Source: WTKD01 sp965243525 (lineage in GTDB: Bacteria > Spirochaetota > Spirochaetia > WTKD01). From it: DNA of 64,000 bases. Below the pieces are notes generated by a model, which did no database searches, was not told the origin of the DNA, and saw nothing but the letters and a program-made list of their open reading frames with translations. The stretch is taken from NCBI GenBank assembly GCA_965243525.1, contig OZ251568.1, forward strand, positions 248,001 to 312,000, read 5' to 3'. Position 1 is the stretch's first letter, and each line of letters begins with the position of its first letter. Shown piece after piece: positions 52,684 to 61,900 of this stretch. The position numbers and the translations under genes were made by a program.

Positions 52684-54612
52684 ATGAATACACGAAATCT
52701 ACGTATCGGTTTAATTTTCTTAACACTTTGTTCTGTAATTCTGTTGGGCTGTCCAGAATCAGGAGTCAGTTCAGACCAAATTGCACAAGGTGAATCTGGA
52801 GATCGAGGAGACGACCAAACACCAGACTCAGAGACAACACCAGAACCAACAACACCAGAACCAACAACACCAGAGCCAACAACACCAGAACCAACAACAC
52901 CAGAACCAACAACACCAGAACCAACAACACCAGAACCAACAATACCAGAACCAACAACACCAGAACCAACAATACCAGAACCAACAACACCAGAACCAAC
53001 AATACCAGAACCAACAACACCAGAACCAACAATACCAACACCAGAACCAACAATACCAGAACCAACAACACCAGAACCAACAATACCAACACCAGAACCA
53101 ATAATTCCTGATTGGGATACTCCTTATCATGATGCGATTTTCAAGGCAACACACGATTCTTATGCTGAATCAATCCCTGCTCAGCTCGATGCTGGCTTTC
53201 GCTTGATTGAAATTGATTTCCACGACGATGATCATGGTAAATATGGGTATCGAGTTGGACACACAGCCCCTGGAACTGAAATTTTTCTGGGGAGTGGGAA
53301 CCCTGGTAGTGGAGGATATCGCTTGTGGAGTATTCCAACCACCGATGCATTTAAACTTCCTACTTGGCTTTCGACGCTTTCTTCATGGTCACAGAACAAC
53401 CCAGGACATGCTCCAATCACTCTGATCTTGGAACCCAAAGACTCTCTTGTGGACAACAATGGGTATGATGCACATGATCTATCTCGGTTCAACCAGGAAC
53501 TGCTCGACGCCTTTGGCCTAGACAATATCTATACGGCATTTGAACAGGGCCCCTCCAATCACTGGCCATCTGTCGATGATCTGCGCGACAAATTCATCAT
53601 TGTCATGGTTGGAAATGAAGACAATCGTCATTCATACGTCAGAACTCTTGGAAAGACTCCTGCAGTGGCGGTGAACGACCACGGGCAGGCCATCGCGGTC
53701 TATCAAAAACCCAATTCACGAGAGCTTTGGTATTGGACCGGAGAATGGCAAACCGCCAATTCTGGCAACAAGATGCCTGCAGGAAGCATCCTCTGGTTGC
53801 GTAATCAACGCTATGCAGAAGGCTATGATACTGATAGTCCTCCTACAGTTGCAATCAACAACGAGGGATGGATCGTCGCAACCCACGAGGGAGCCAATCA
53901 AGCAATAGAATATCGATTAGGAAAGCTCACCTCTGAGCTAGACATAGACTGGAAGGCAGGAGCCACCTCTGTCGAAGCTGGCAGCAACCCAGCTATTCGC
54001 TTCGACAGCCTTGACAGCAATGCCGTGACGACAAGGTATACCGGAGTCGACTCAGACACAACGATCTATGAACAAGCTATCACATTGCATGTGGAGAGAT
54101 CAGCGCTCGAACCATCAGCTGCAACAAGTTTATCTACTGATACAAACGAATGGTGGGAGAACAAGAATAGCGCAGTTTCACAGGCAGGCATTGTCGAGGT
54201 GAATTCCAACGAAAACAAAGGAAATCTCTTGACCTATACCGCCGATGGAAGAACCGGGCGCATCCGCTTGTTTCAGCTTGCATTTATCGAAGTCGAACCA
54301 AGCGAGATCAACAGTGATCTGCTATATGCCGAACTATACACCGAAACAACGGGCAGGTTTTATTCTGCGGGAAAATTTCCATATCTGGAATTTTTTAATC
54401 CTCGTGCAAATTTTGATTCAACCGTGGAACACAGGACCGACACAAATGGCAATCCCTTTTTGATAACTCGATATCGCGACTTTGAAGAAGTCAATGCGAG
54501 AGAAATCAACGATCCCAGTGCATTGCCTAATTTTCCTACGCTTCGTCATCCTCGGAACTATCAAGCACAGTGGTATGCTGATATGTTTAATCGAATCCAA
54601 CACTTTGAATAG
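52684..54612 (+). CDS. PI-PLC-like lipoprotein with EPTTP-repeat linker, array copy 3
   Basis: The 642-residue lipoprotein starts at ATG 52684 after TTAGGAGG. Lipobox LLGC, Cys23. Residues 50-140 are about 17 units of a five-residue (T/I)PEPT repeat coded by 15-base repeats, a stiff stalk that would hold the enzyme away from the membrane. The catalytic domain follows, with ATHDSY (Asp where the other copies have Asn at the metal-ligand position), LIEIDFHDDD and YRVGH, then propeller-like repeats and the C-terminal domain. The longest member of the array. Confidence 0.78.
   Translation: MNTRNLRIGLIFLTLCSVILLGCPESGVSSDQIAQGESGDRGDDQTPDSETTPEPTTPEPTTPEPTTPEPTTPEPTTPEPTTPEPTIPEPTTPEPTIPEPTTPEPTIPEPTTPEPTIPTPEPTIPEPTTPEPTIPTPEPIIPDWDTPYHDAIFKATHDSYAESIPAQLDAGFRLIEIDFHDDDHGKYGYRVGHTAPGTEIFLGSGNPGSGGYRLWSIPTTDAFKLPTWLSTLSSWSQNNPGHAPITLILEPKDSLVDNNGYDAHDLSRFNQELLDAFGLDNIYTAFEQGPSNHWPSVDDLRDKFIIVMVGNEDNRHSYVRTLGKTPAVAVNDHGQAIAVYQKPNSRELWYWTGEWQTANSGNKMPAGSILWLRNQRYAEGYDTDSPPTVAINNEGWIVATHEGANQAIEYRLGKLTSELDIDWKAGATSVEAGSNPAIRFDSLDSNAVTTRYTGVDSDTTIYEQAITLHVERSALEPSAATSLSTDTNEWWENKNSAVSQAGIVEVNSNENKGNLLTYTADGRTGRIRLFQLAFIEVEPSEINSDLLYAELYTETTGRFYSAGKFPYLEFFNPRANFDSTVEHRTDTNGNPFLITRYRDFEEVNAREINDPSALPNFPTLRHPRNYQAQWYADMFNRIQHFE
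52828..53104 (+). repeat. In-frame 15-base tandem repeat coding (T/I)PEPT
   Basis: Units of the type CCAACAACACCAGAA, alternating later with CCAACAATACCAGAA, are repeated about 17 times inside PLC copy 3. Because the unit is a multiple of three, copy-number change would lengthen or shorten the stalk without a frameshift. Confidence 0.9.
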
Positions 54613-54626
54613 CCGCTAAGACGACC

Positions 54627-54665
54627 CATGCAGGCAGCCTCTAAAAATAGAAGATTGCCTGCATG
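54627..54665 (+). terminator. Hairpin after PLC copy 3
   Basis: CATGCAGGCA (54627-54636) and TGCCTGCATG (54656-54665) form a perfect 10-bp stem with a 19-base loop. No T-run follows. Confidence 0.55.
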
Positions 54666-54671
54666 ATGCTC

Positions 54672-54812
54672 TATTCCGTATAGATTTCAATAACCCTGTT
54701 CATCTGTGGATCGATGATTTGATCTGGCCACCGCATCCTCCTAACAAGGAGTATATCTGTTGTATTCCTTGTCCTTCTTTGCGAGACTTGACGACATTGC
54801 CGGTGCTTGAAG
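54672..54812 (-). pseudogene. Degraded 3' end of a LexA/CI-type repressor gene (fragment 2)
   Basis: The minus strand matches the end of the repressor gene at 56617: TACAACAGATATACTCCTTG against TACAGCAGATATACCCTTTG, ATCATCGATCCACAGATG against ATCATCGATCCGCAGATG, and the terminal TATACGG. An in-frame TAG replaces the Trp codon after CTTGT. Only about 140 bases are left. Confidence 0.8.
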
Positions 54813-54933
54813 ATGCGCCTCTGTTGATTCTGGATAGCACATCAAGCATCAAACAATTCATACAATACTATTCATGCATAGTCCTCGTACGAAGTTTTTT
54901 AGCAAGCCTGAACAGCATCAAAAACCCACGAAT

Positions 54934-54997
54934 ACTTGCAGAAATAGAACAGGCACGCTATCATATTTACTAAAACTCCCTATTTGTTATTGGATGT
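54934..54997 (+). repeat. Array intergenic repeat, copy C, truncated
   Basis: It follows copies A and B through CTTGCAGAAATA and CTATTTGTTATT and then jumps directly to GGATGTATG. About 90 bases present before copy 3, including the TTAGGAGG ribosome site, are missing. Confidence 0.75.
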
Positions 54998-56566
54998 ATG
55001 AATACACAGAATCTACGGATTGGCTTGATTTTCTTAACTCTTTGTTCTCCACTGCTGCTGAGTTGTCCGGGACTAGGGGTCTATACTGGATTTCGCATAG
55101 GTGCTTATCCACCGGTCTCTCCATCAGATCCCTATTGGAATACTCCCTATCATGACGCGGTCTTCAAAGCAACGCACAACTCATACACTAGATCAATTCC
55201 TGCTCAGCTTGACGCTGGGTTTCGCTTGATTGAAATCGATTTCCACGATCAGGCACATACTAATTATGGGTATCGCGTTGGACATTGGTGGCCAGGGCAT
55301 CAGGTTTCTTACGGCTATGGAAATCCTAACACCACCAGGCTCCCTGCCTGGCTTTCGATGCTTTCTTCATGGTCACAGAACAATCCAGGACATGCTCCAA
55401 TCACTCTGATTTTGGATACCAAGGATCCTATTGCAGATGCAGATAACGACGGGTACGCCGGACACAATCTATCTCGATTCAATCAAGAGCTACTCGACGC
55501 CTTTGGTCTAGACAACATCTATACGGCAGCTGAACAAGGGCGCTCTTATCACTGGCCCCCTGTCGGTGATTTGCGCGATAAATTCATCATCGTCATGGCT
55601 GAAACTGGAAGGAGTGTAAATCGTCAGGCATATGTCGGAACCCTTGGAAAGACACCCGCAGTGGCGATGAATGACCATGGCCAGGTCATCGCAGTCTATC
55701 AGAAACCTATTTCACGTTGGCTTTGGTATTGGACCGGAGAATGGCAAACCACCAGCTCTGACAACAAGATGCCTACAGGAAGCATTCTCTGGTTGCGCAA
55801 TCAGCGTTACGCTTGGGGATTCGATTACGAAAGCCCCCCTACAATTGCAATCAACAACGAAGGATGGATTGTTGCAACCCATCAGGGAATCAATCAGGTA
55901 ATAAAATATCAATTGGGAAAGCTCACTCCTGAGCTAGACATAGACTGGAAGACAGCACCCATCTCGGCTAATTCCGGAAGCAATCCAGCCATTCGCTTCG
56001 ACAGCCTTGACAGCAATACTCTGACGGCAATCTACACCGGAATCGACTCAGATACAACGATCTATGAACAAGATATTACGTTGCATACAGAGAGATCAAC
56101 GCTCGAGCTGTCGGCTGCAACAAGCTCATCCAATGATCAAAACGAATTATGGAAGAACGTGAACAGCGCAAATTCAAATACAGGCACTGTCAAAGTTAGC
56201 TCTGATAGAAAAAATCTCTTGACTTATTCTGCCAACGGAAGAACCGACCGCATTCGCCTATTTCAAATCTCTTTCGTCGAAGCTGACCCAGTCAGGATCG
56301 GCAGAGACTCCTCATATGCCACGCTACTCACTGAAACAACAGGCAGGTTTCATTCTTCAGATAGCCCTGACTCAACTGTTCGCTACAGAACCTCAACAAA
56401 TGGGGATCCTTTTTTGATAACAAGAAATTTTATGTTTGGATTAGACGATGCGCATAGAATCAGCGATCCCCGCGCATTACCTAATTTCCCTGCACTTTAC
56501 AATGCTCATGATTATCGAAGACCATGGTATCACGCTCTGTTTGGACAATTCAAACATTTCGAATAA
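54998..56566 (+). CDS. PI-PLC-like lipoprotein, array copy 4
   Basis: The 522-residue lipoprotein (MNTQNLRIGL, lipobox LLLSC, Cys23) keeps ATHNSY, LIEIDFHD and YRVGH and the propeller-like repeats, so the coding part looks functional. Its leader is shortened: the promoter-like and AGGAGG sequences found before the other copies are gone, leaving only GGA before the ATG. It may be silent, poorly translated or read from upstream. It converges on the intact repressor gene, with 50 bases between. Confidence 0.77.
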   Translation: MNTQNLRIGLIFLTLCSPLLLSCPGLGVYTGFRIGAYPPVSPSDPYWNTPYHDAVFKATHNSYTRSIPAQLDAGFRLIEIDFHDQAHTNYGYRVGHWWPGHQVSYGYGNPNTTRLPAWLSMLSSWSQNNPGHAPITLILDTKDPIADADNDGYAGHNLSRFNQELLDAFGLDNIYTAAEQGRSYHWPPVGDLRDKFIIVMAETGRSVNRQAYVGTLGKTPAVAMNDHGQVIAVYQKPISRWLWYWTGEWQTTSSDNKMPTGSILWLRNQRYAWGFDYESPPTIAINNEGWIVATHQGINQVIKYQLGKLTPELDIDWKTAPISANSGSNPAIRFDSLDSNTLTAIYTGIDSDTTIYEQDITLHTERSTLELSAATSSSNDQNELWKNVNSANSNTGTVKVSSDRKNLLTYSANGRTDRIRLFQISFVEADPVRIGRDSSYATLLTETTGRFHSSDSPDSTVRYRTSTNGDPFLITRNFMFGLDDAHRISDPRALPNFPALYNAHDYRRPWYHALFGQFKHFE

Positions 56567-56616
56567 ACCACCATCATACAGGCGACCACTAAAAAATAGA
56601 GCACATTGCACAGTCT

Positions 56617-57567
56617 CTATCCTTCGAGCCTTCCCGTATAAACTCCGATGATTGTGTCCATCTGCGGATCGATGATCTGGGTGCGTCCGCTGCCATCCTC
56701 CCAACAAAGGGTATATCTGCTGTATTGCTTGTCATCCTTTGCAAGACCAGGTGATATCGTCAGACGTTTGAAAGTGCAGCCCTCGAAATCGTGGACATAG
56801 GCAACGACCAAGTTATTGTGTTCAGGGATGCGATCTTGCACGGCAAAAACGATATCCCCGTCGTGAAAACCAAGATTTGACATGCTCTCACCCTTGAGTT
56901 TGAAAGCAATAAGGGCATTAATCGAAGCATGTGCGGGCAATTGTGCAATCGGCACCTCAATTTTTTTCATTTCTTCCGGAATGAGACGAGGATTTCCTGC
57001 GGCAAGATCCTCCACAAAGCGTATGCTCACTCGTGAATCGTCCACCGAAGACTCCCCCTGCTTGTTTGCAGCACGCCCCTCTCTCTCGAACGAAGCAGCC
57101 TCCAAATACCCATGCCCATCGACCTTCCCATCTTCCATAGATTCTTCCTTCCTTTTATGATCAACGCCGTCAATCTTGCTCATTCGTATCGGTGGAGAAT
57201 GCATTTCAGAATCACGCACAGGGTCTGCATCAAGTCCAGAATCCTGATGCACAAATCCAGGATCCACCTCCTGCAACAATGCCAGCGTCGTGGCAGCAGT
57301 GTCCCGTGTGTCTTCAAGCGCCCTGATCAGCGCCGCATGCTTCACCGAGGTCATCCATCCTTCCCCTGCCTGCTGTTCAAACACCTCGCTGAGACCAGCA
57401 TCCAGAGCGCGACACAGACGATGCGCCGTATCGATACGCGGAATCTTGCCTCCATAGAGGATGCCCGAAATGGTGCCAAAACTGACCCCGCTCTTCTGTG
57501 AAAGCCAATTCACCGACTGCCCCTTCTTGAACAAAGCCCTCTGTAATGCCCGTGCATACCTATTCAT
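56617..57567 (-). CDS. LexA/CI-type self-cleaving repressor
   Basis: ATG 57567 (MNRYARAL) after GGTGAT is preferred; an in-frame ATG at 57609 adds 14 residues. About 316 residues. An N-terminal XRE-type helix-turn-helix (SVNWLSQKSGVSFGTISGILYG) is joined by a long linker to a C-terminal S24 peptidase domain. The cleavage site is AAGNP in VEDLAAGNP, the catalytic Ser is in KGESMSN and the Lys in CTFKRL. It should repress until DNA damage or another signal triggers autocleavage. It probably controls itself and the divergent Mor-like gene, and perhaps the PLC array. Confidence 0.85.
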   Translation of the reverse strand: MNRYARALQRALFKKGQSVNWLSQKSGVSFGTISGILYGGKIPRIDTAHRLCRALDAGLSEVFEQQAGEGWMTSVKHAALIRALEDTRDTAATTLALLQEVDPGFVHQDSGLDADPVRDSEMHSPPIRMSKIDGVDHKRKEESMEDGKVDGHGYLEAASFEREGRAANKQGESSVDDSRVSIRFVEDLAAGNPRLIPEEMKKIEVPIAQLPAHASINALIAFKLKGESMSNLGFHDGDIVFAVQDRIPEHNNLVVAYVHDFEGCTFKRLTISPGLAKDDKQYSRYTLCWEDGSGRTQIIDPQMDTIIGVYTGRLEG

Positions 57568-57610
57568 ACGATCACCGGGATATCTGCCATCAAAGTGTTG
57601 ACATATCATC

Positions 57611-57663
57611 CTTTAAGGTATATCCTAAAGAATATAGGAGTTTTGTCAAGTACTTTTTGACAA
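57611..57663. promoter_or_regulatory. Divergent control region with two palindromes
   Basis: CTTTAAGGTATATCCTAAAG (57611-57630) is an imperfect 20-bp palindrome lying just before the repressor's upstream ATG. TTGTCAA (57643-57649) and TTGACAA (57657-57663) form a second, perfect inverted repeat with a seven-base gap; its arms double as -35 elements for both directions. Such a layout is typical of phage-like repressor/activator switches. Confidence 0.62.
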
Positions 57664-57693
57664 TATCTACTATTTCTTGCGGAGAAAATCGAT

Positions 57694-58053
57694 ATGTTCA
57701 ACCGTTTTCATAAGAAAGAGGATTCTCGATCCCCTTCAAAAACAAAAAACCAAACCAGAACTGCACAGGAGACGCAACTAGCTTTAGCCGTGGATTCCCC
57801 AATTGATAGGCAGACCGAAAAACAATCCACCGCCGACACAGATATTGCTGTTTTTTCTCTTGGAATGAACAAAAAGCAGAGCAAAACAATCGCGCGATTA
57901 TGGCAAGCCTGGGTGCAATCCCATCCAACCACGGCTCTGCATGCCTTCATTTGGCGATGCTTTCACAAAAACCCAATGCAGTTAACCAGGCGGGAAAGAA
58001 AAAACCTCATTAAGATGTTGAAAAAAGGAAGAATCCGCAGTGTCGCGACGTAA
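57694..58053 (+). CDS. Small basic protein of unknown function
   Basis: A 119-residue protein with GGAG nine bases before the ATG. The first half is polar and low in complexity (Ser, Thr, Gln, Lys); the second half (MNKKQSKTIARLWQAWVQSHP...FIWRCFHKNPMQLTRRERKNLIKMLKKG) is basic and helical and might bind DNA or RNA. It overlaps the Mor-like gene by 14 bases, so the two form one unit. I recognise no family. Confidence 0.6.
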   Translation: MFNRFHKKEDSRSPSKTKNQTRTAQETQLALAVDSPIDRQTEKQSTADTDIAVFSLGMNKKQSKTIARLWQAWVQSHPTTALHAFIWRCFHKNPMQLTRRERKNLIKMLKKGRIRSVAT

Positions 58054-58318
58054 TTCAGACTTGGATGATTATGAATATCTCTGCACCCTCATCGGGGAGG
58101 ATGCAGCCCGCAAAGTTTATACGGCATTTGCAGGATCAAATGTCTATTTTCCGCTGAAAAAGCAATTTCCAAGTCATCGAAAGATCGTCGAACTCCGCTC
58201 ACAGGGGTATACGATGGATCAAGTCGCTCGCATACTCAACACACCGCGCTCAACACTCTATCGAATTTTGAAGATTGAAAAGCAAAAAAATGTGAAAAGT
58301 TCGACAACAAACGTATAA
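58040..58318 (+). CDS. Mor-like transcription activator
   Basis: A 92-residue protein starting with GTG at 58040 after GGAAG. LCTLIGEDAARKVYTAFAGSNVYFPL is followed by a C-terminal helix-turn-helix RKIVELRSQGYTMDQVARILNTPRSTLYRIL. This order (dimerisation helices, the YxP strand, then HTH) matches the Mor family of Mu-like phages, which switch on middle or late genes. It lies opposite the repressor gene, as expected of a phage control circuit. Confidence 0.65.
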   Translation: MSRRNSDLDDYEYLCTLIGEDAARKVYTAFAGSNVYFPLKKQFPSHRKIVELRSQGYTMDQVARILNTPRSTLYRILKIEKQKNVKSSTTNV

Positions 58319-58366
58319 AGACAGACTCTCCCATCGATAAGAAATACAAATCACGACAGATCTCTG

Positions 58367-58393
58367 CAGGTCCTCGGATGGAAGACCTGCATC
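58367..58393. terminator. Hairpin between convergent genes
   Basis: TGCAGGTC (58367-58374) and GACCTGCA (58386-58393) form an 8-bp perfect stem with an 11-base loop between the Mor-like gene and the convergent gene ending at 58453. There is no marked T-run. Confidence 0.45.
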
Positions 58394-58452
58394 TAATAGG
58401 AGCCACGCAATCGACATGCTAGAAAATCGCATGCCTCCTGTGGTCATCAGGC

Positions 58453-58914
58453 CTATTCAGCTGGAGATTCGCCGGAACTTTCCGCATCCCTCGTCGACGC
58501 ATCTGTCTCAGGGGCTGCATAATCAGACCAATCTTGCGACTCGACCCGACGATGTGATTCTGCTCGCACCGCCTCAACATAGGCGTGATACTCAAGAAAA
58601 GCCTGCGTTCCTTCTCCACCCGTCATGATCGTCGACATATTTTCACGAACCAGCTCGCTCTCTCTGTTCTGGTCATAGCGCCGTGAAATCTGATCGACAA
58701 CCCATGCCTTGCGTCGTGATTCAAGCTGTCTCGCCTTGGCTTTCTGCGGTGCCTGAACAATCACACCGTCTTCCAGTTTGAACTGCAGGTTGCCGTTATC
58801 ATCCACCAAATCTTGAAATAATCCCTCTGGCATATCCTCTTCTGAGAATGCGCCAACATCGTCCGCATAGATAGTGTGAATATACCCTTGCCTATTTGTT
58901 TCTATTGTATACAT
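58453..58914 (-). CDS. Small protein resembling phage tail-fibre assembly chaperones
   Basis: A 153-residue acidic protein. The start ATG shares one base with the TAA stop of the giant GLUG gene (TAATG), so its translation depends on that gene. It begins MYTIETNRQGYIHTIYADDVG and later has KARQLESRRKAWVVDQISRRYDQN and FLEYHAYVEAVRAE. The helical second half with a YxxYxxAVR end resembles the small chaperones that follow tail-fibre genes in phages. The similarity is in style and position, not a firm family match. Confidence 0.55.
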   Translation of the reverse strand: MYTIETNRQGYIHTIYADDVGAFSEEDMPEGLFQDLVDDNGNLQFKLEDGVIVQAPQKAKARQLESRRKAWVVDQISRRYDQNRESELVRENMSTIMTGGEGTQAFLEYHAYVEAVRAESHRRVESQDWSDYAAPETDASTRDAESSGESPAE

Positions 58915-61900
58915 TATGCAAAACCTCCTTGCAAGCGAATATTTAGGTATGCACTCGCGTTTTCGTTTTCTTGGATATAATCCATGATACCAAAGCTTGT
59001 AAAAAGAAAGCCGCCATCACTTCCTTGTGAGGGGTTATTCCTACAAAATAGATGTCGGTCCAAAATTCTATGCCCAACAACTCCACTACTATCAATATAT
59101 CCAGGAACAGGGTACGTCAAAGTACTGTATCCAATACCCCAACCAGGATTGAATTTCAATCCACCTCTAAAGTTTCCGGGAAAATTAGAAAGAATAAAAT
59201 ACACGTGCAAGCAAACCACACGATAATATCCTACTTTTATTCTCTGATACCACTCAGATCCCCACTGCTGATTTTCTGGTTGTTGTGTCCAAATGTTTGA
59301 TGGTCCAAATTCTGTATTTGAATTAATTAATGTGAAAAAGATACTTTTTCCACCTTCAGTGGCTGATCTGTGAACATAAAAATGTCCTCCATAGTGATTC
59401 TCAAATGCACCTAAAGGATGTATAGTATCATGCATTACACCGGTGCTATTACCACTTGTAATGGTGTGTTTAATTCCCGTGTTCGCAGAGATACGAAGAT
59501 CCCGACGAATGGAGGGCCTTCGATTCGGAGGAAAGATTCCTTCCAAGTGAATGCCGTATTCAGCCGCACCATAGGGACTGGACATCGCAAGCCCCAATGC
59601 ATCGAGCCTGGTCTTGCCAATTGCGGGAATTCCAAAGGAATAATAGTGTCCAATCGAACTCTCTCCCACATCTCTTCCAACACCTCGATTCAGTCCAGTT
59701 AATTCCATATCAAAATAGCTTGTCTGAATCTCTGCGTCGGCTAAATTTTTTCCTACCAAATTGCCCCCATAACCAACGCCGCTGACCGTTCCGATTGCAT
59801 AACATCTCTCGATGCTTTGTTGATTCTGCCCCGCCAAGCCACCCATATCGTGGAAACTGCCAATTCCTGTGACTGCTCCGCCCGCTGTACAATCTTGAAT
59901 AGTTCCGCTATTATTGCCTACGAGTCCACCCAGATCTCCTGTTCCATTGACTGCCCCGCTCGCTGCGCATAAAGTAACACTCGTATCCACATCGTTAAAT
60001 CCAACTAAACCGCCAACGTGTATCGATCCATTGACCGTTCCGTTCGCTGCACTACGCGTTATGCTGTTTTTGTTTTCCCCCACTAGGCCGCCGACATGAA
60101 CATTGTCTCCAGTTCCACTGATCGATTCATTGACATCACCACTTGCAACACAACTCGCAATGTTTCCTTCATTCCAGTTTACTCCCACCAATCCCCCAAC
60201 AGAAAGATGATTATCCTCACTCGCAACACTCCCTCTTCCAGTGACAGCTCCATTTGCTCTGCTCTGCAAGATACTCCCTCCGTTCCAACCCACCAAACCA
60301 CTGAGATACAAATATGTACTATTTACATTTTCTGCATTCATTTCGCATCTTGCATTCGCAGTGCTGTTTGTGATGCTGCCTGTTGCGTTGTTTGTTCCTG
60401 CTAAACCACCGAGACAGGTGTCTCTGTCAACCTCTGTAATACCCCCGCTCAATACAACAGATCCACGGGCGGCGGTAGTACTATCCGTGATACTACCGCT
60501 ATTCGCTCCTACCAAACCACCAAGATACAGATACCTACTCGTTATGATGCCCTCATCCAAGGTGACTGCTCCACTTGCAATGCTGTCGGAGATACTGCCA
60601 CGACTAGTTCCTGTCAAGCCACCGAGATTCAAATAAGTACTCCTTACGGTGCCATCACGCAGGGTAACTGCTCCACTTGCACTGCTCTTGGTGATACTGC
60701 CAGTATCTCCTCCTATCAGGCCTCCAAGGCGCAGAGAGTTACTACTCGTACTGGTTCCAGTTAGTTCGACTGTTCCACTCAGCGTGATTGATTTGTTTGC
60801 GTTGCTCTTGATGATGCTGCCAGAACTCCCGCCTACCAATCCACCGAGTTGCAGAACGTTACTACTTTCACTGCTTCCATTCAGCGTGACTGACCCACTC
60901 AGTTTGATTGGTCCATTCAGTTCAGATGCTTCAAATACGCTGCCATTGACGATGCGAGCATTATCGTAATTCCTACCCACCAAGCCACCAAGCTGCAGAT
61001 AATTGCTATCTTCAACGGTTCCACCCAATGTCACTGATCCAGTCAGCTCAACCCCTCCACTTGCAATGTCATTAATGATGCTCCCAGAATTCGTTCCCAC
61101 AAGACCACCAAGGCGCATGTAGATAGTATCCTCGGTAATTGTTCCAGATATCTTAACTGAAGCACTTGCGTGGTTCGCGGTGATCTTCCCATTATTCCAC
61201 CCCACTAGACCACCAAGACGCAGTCTATTGTGCCCTTCAGAGCTTCCATTCAGACTGACTGATCCGTTTAGATCGATTTCCCCACCTGCACTACTGTTGC
61301 TAATCCTGCTATCCTTGTTCGAACCCACCAACCCAGCGAAGTCTAGATAGGTGCTATCCTCTGCGTTATCTGCACTCAGCTCAGTTGAATCTCCCATCGT
61401 GACTCCTCCACTCGCCTTGCTGTTGGTGATGCTGCTATCTGCATTCCGTCCTGTCAATCCACCAGAGTACAACTCTGTATACTGTACAGTGTCTCCAGAT
61501 AACCTTACAGATCCATAGGAAACGCTGTTCTTGGTCCTACTTTCCGAATTCCATCCTACCAGACCTCCAAGATTCAGAGATTTGCTGCGTACAGTGTTCC
61601 CTTCCAACAAGACATCCCCCCCTGCAGTGCTGTTGGTGACACTGCTGCTAGCACTTACTCCCGCCAAGCCTCCGAGATACAACCGATGACAATTTACCGA
61701 GTCTCCGCTTATCGCTACGGATCCATTTGCTTGACTGTTGATAATGCTATCATGGTTCAACCCTGCCAAGCCCCCGAACCTCAGAGCAAGATTATCCCTT
61801 GTGAGGCTTCCACTCAGTTCGATTGATTCATCCAATTCGATTGAACCATCAGCCTCACTGTTGGAGATGCTGCCATTATTATCTCCCACGAGTCCCCCCA

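Noticed and set aside
52766..53101. Minus-strand frame of Val/Leu repeats opposite the stalk
   Set aside because: It is an antisense reading of the 15-base repeat, with no start signal; the plus-strand gene explains the openness.
52828..53104. Regular short repeats that could be taken for a CRISPR array
   Set aside because: The 15-base units are contiguous, have no spacers and encode an in-frame Pro-rich stalk of PLC copy 3.
59914..60969. Plus-strand open frames opposite the giant GLUG gene
   Set aside because: They are low-complexity antisense readings of the GLUG repeats, without ribosome sites.
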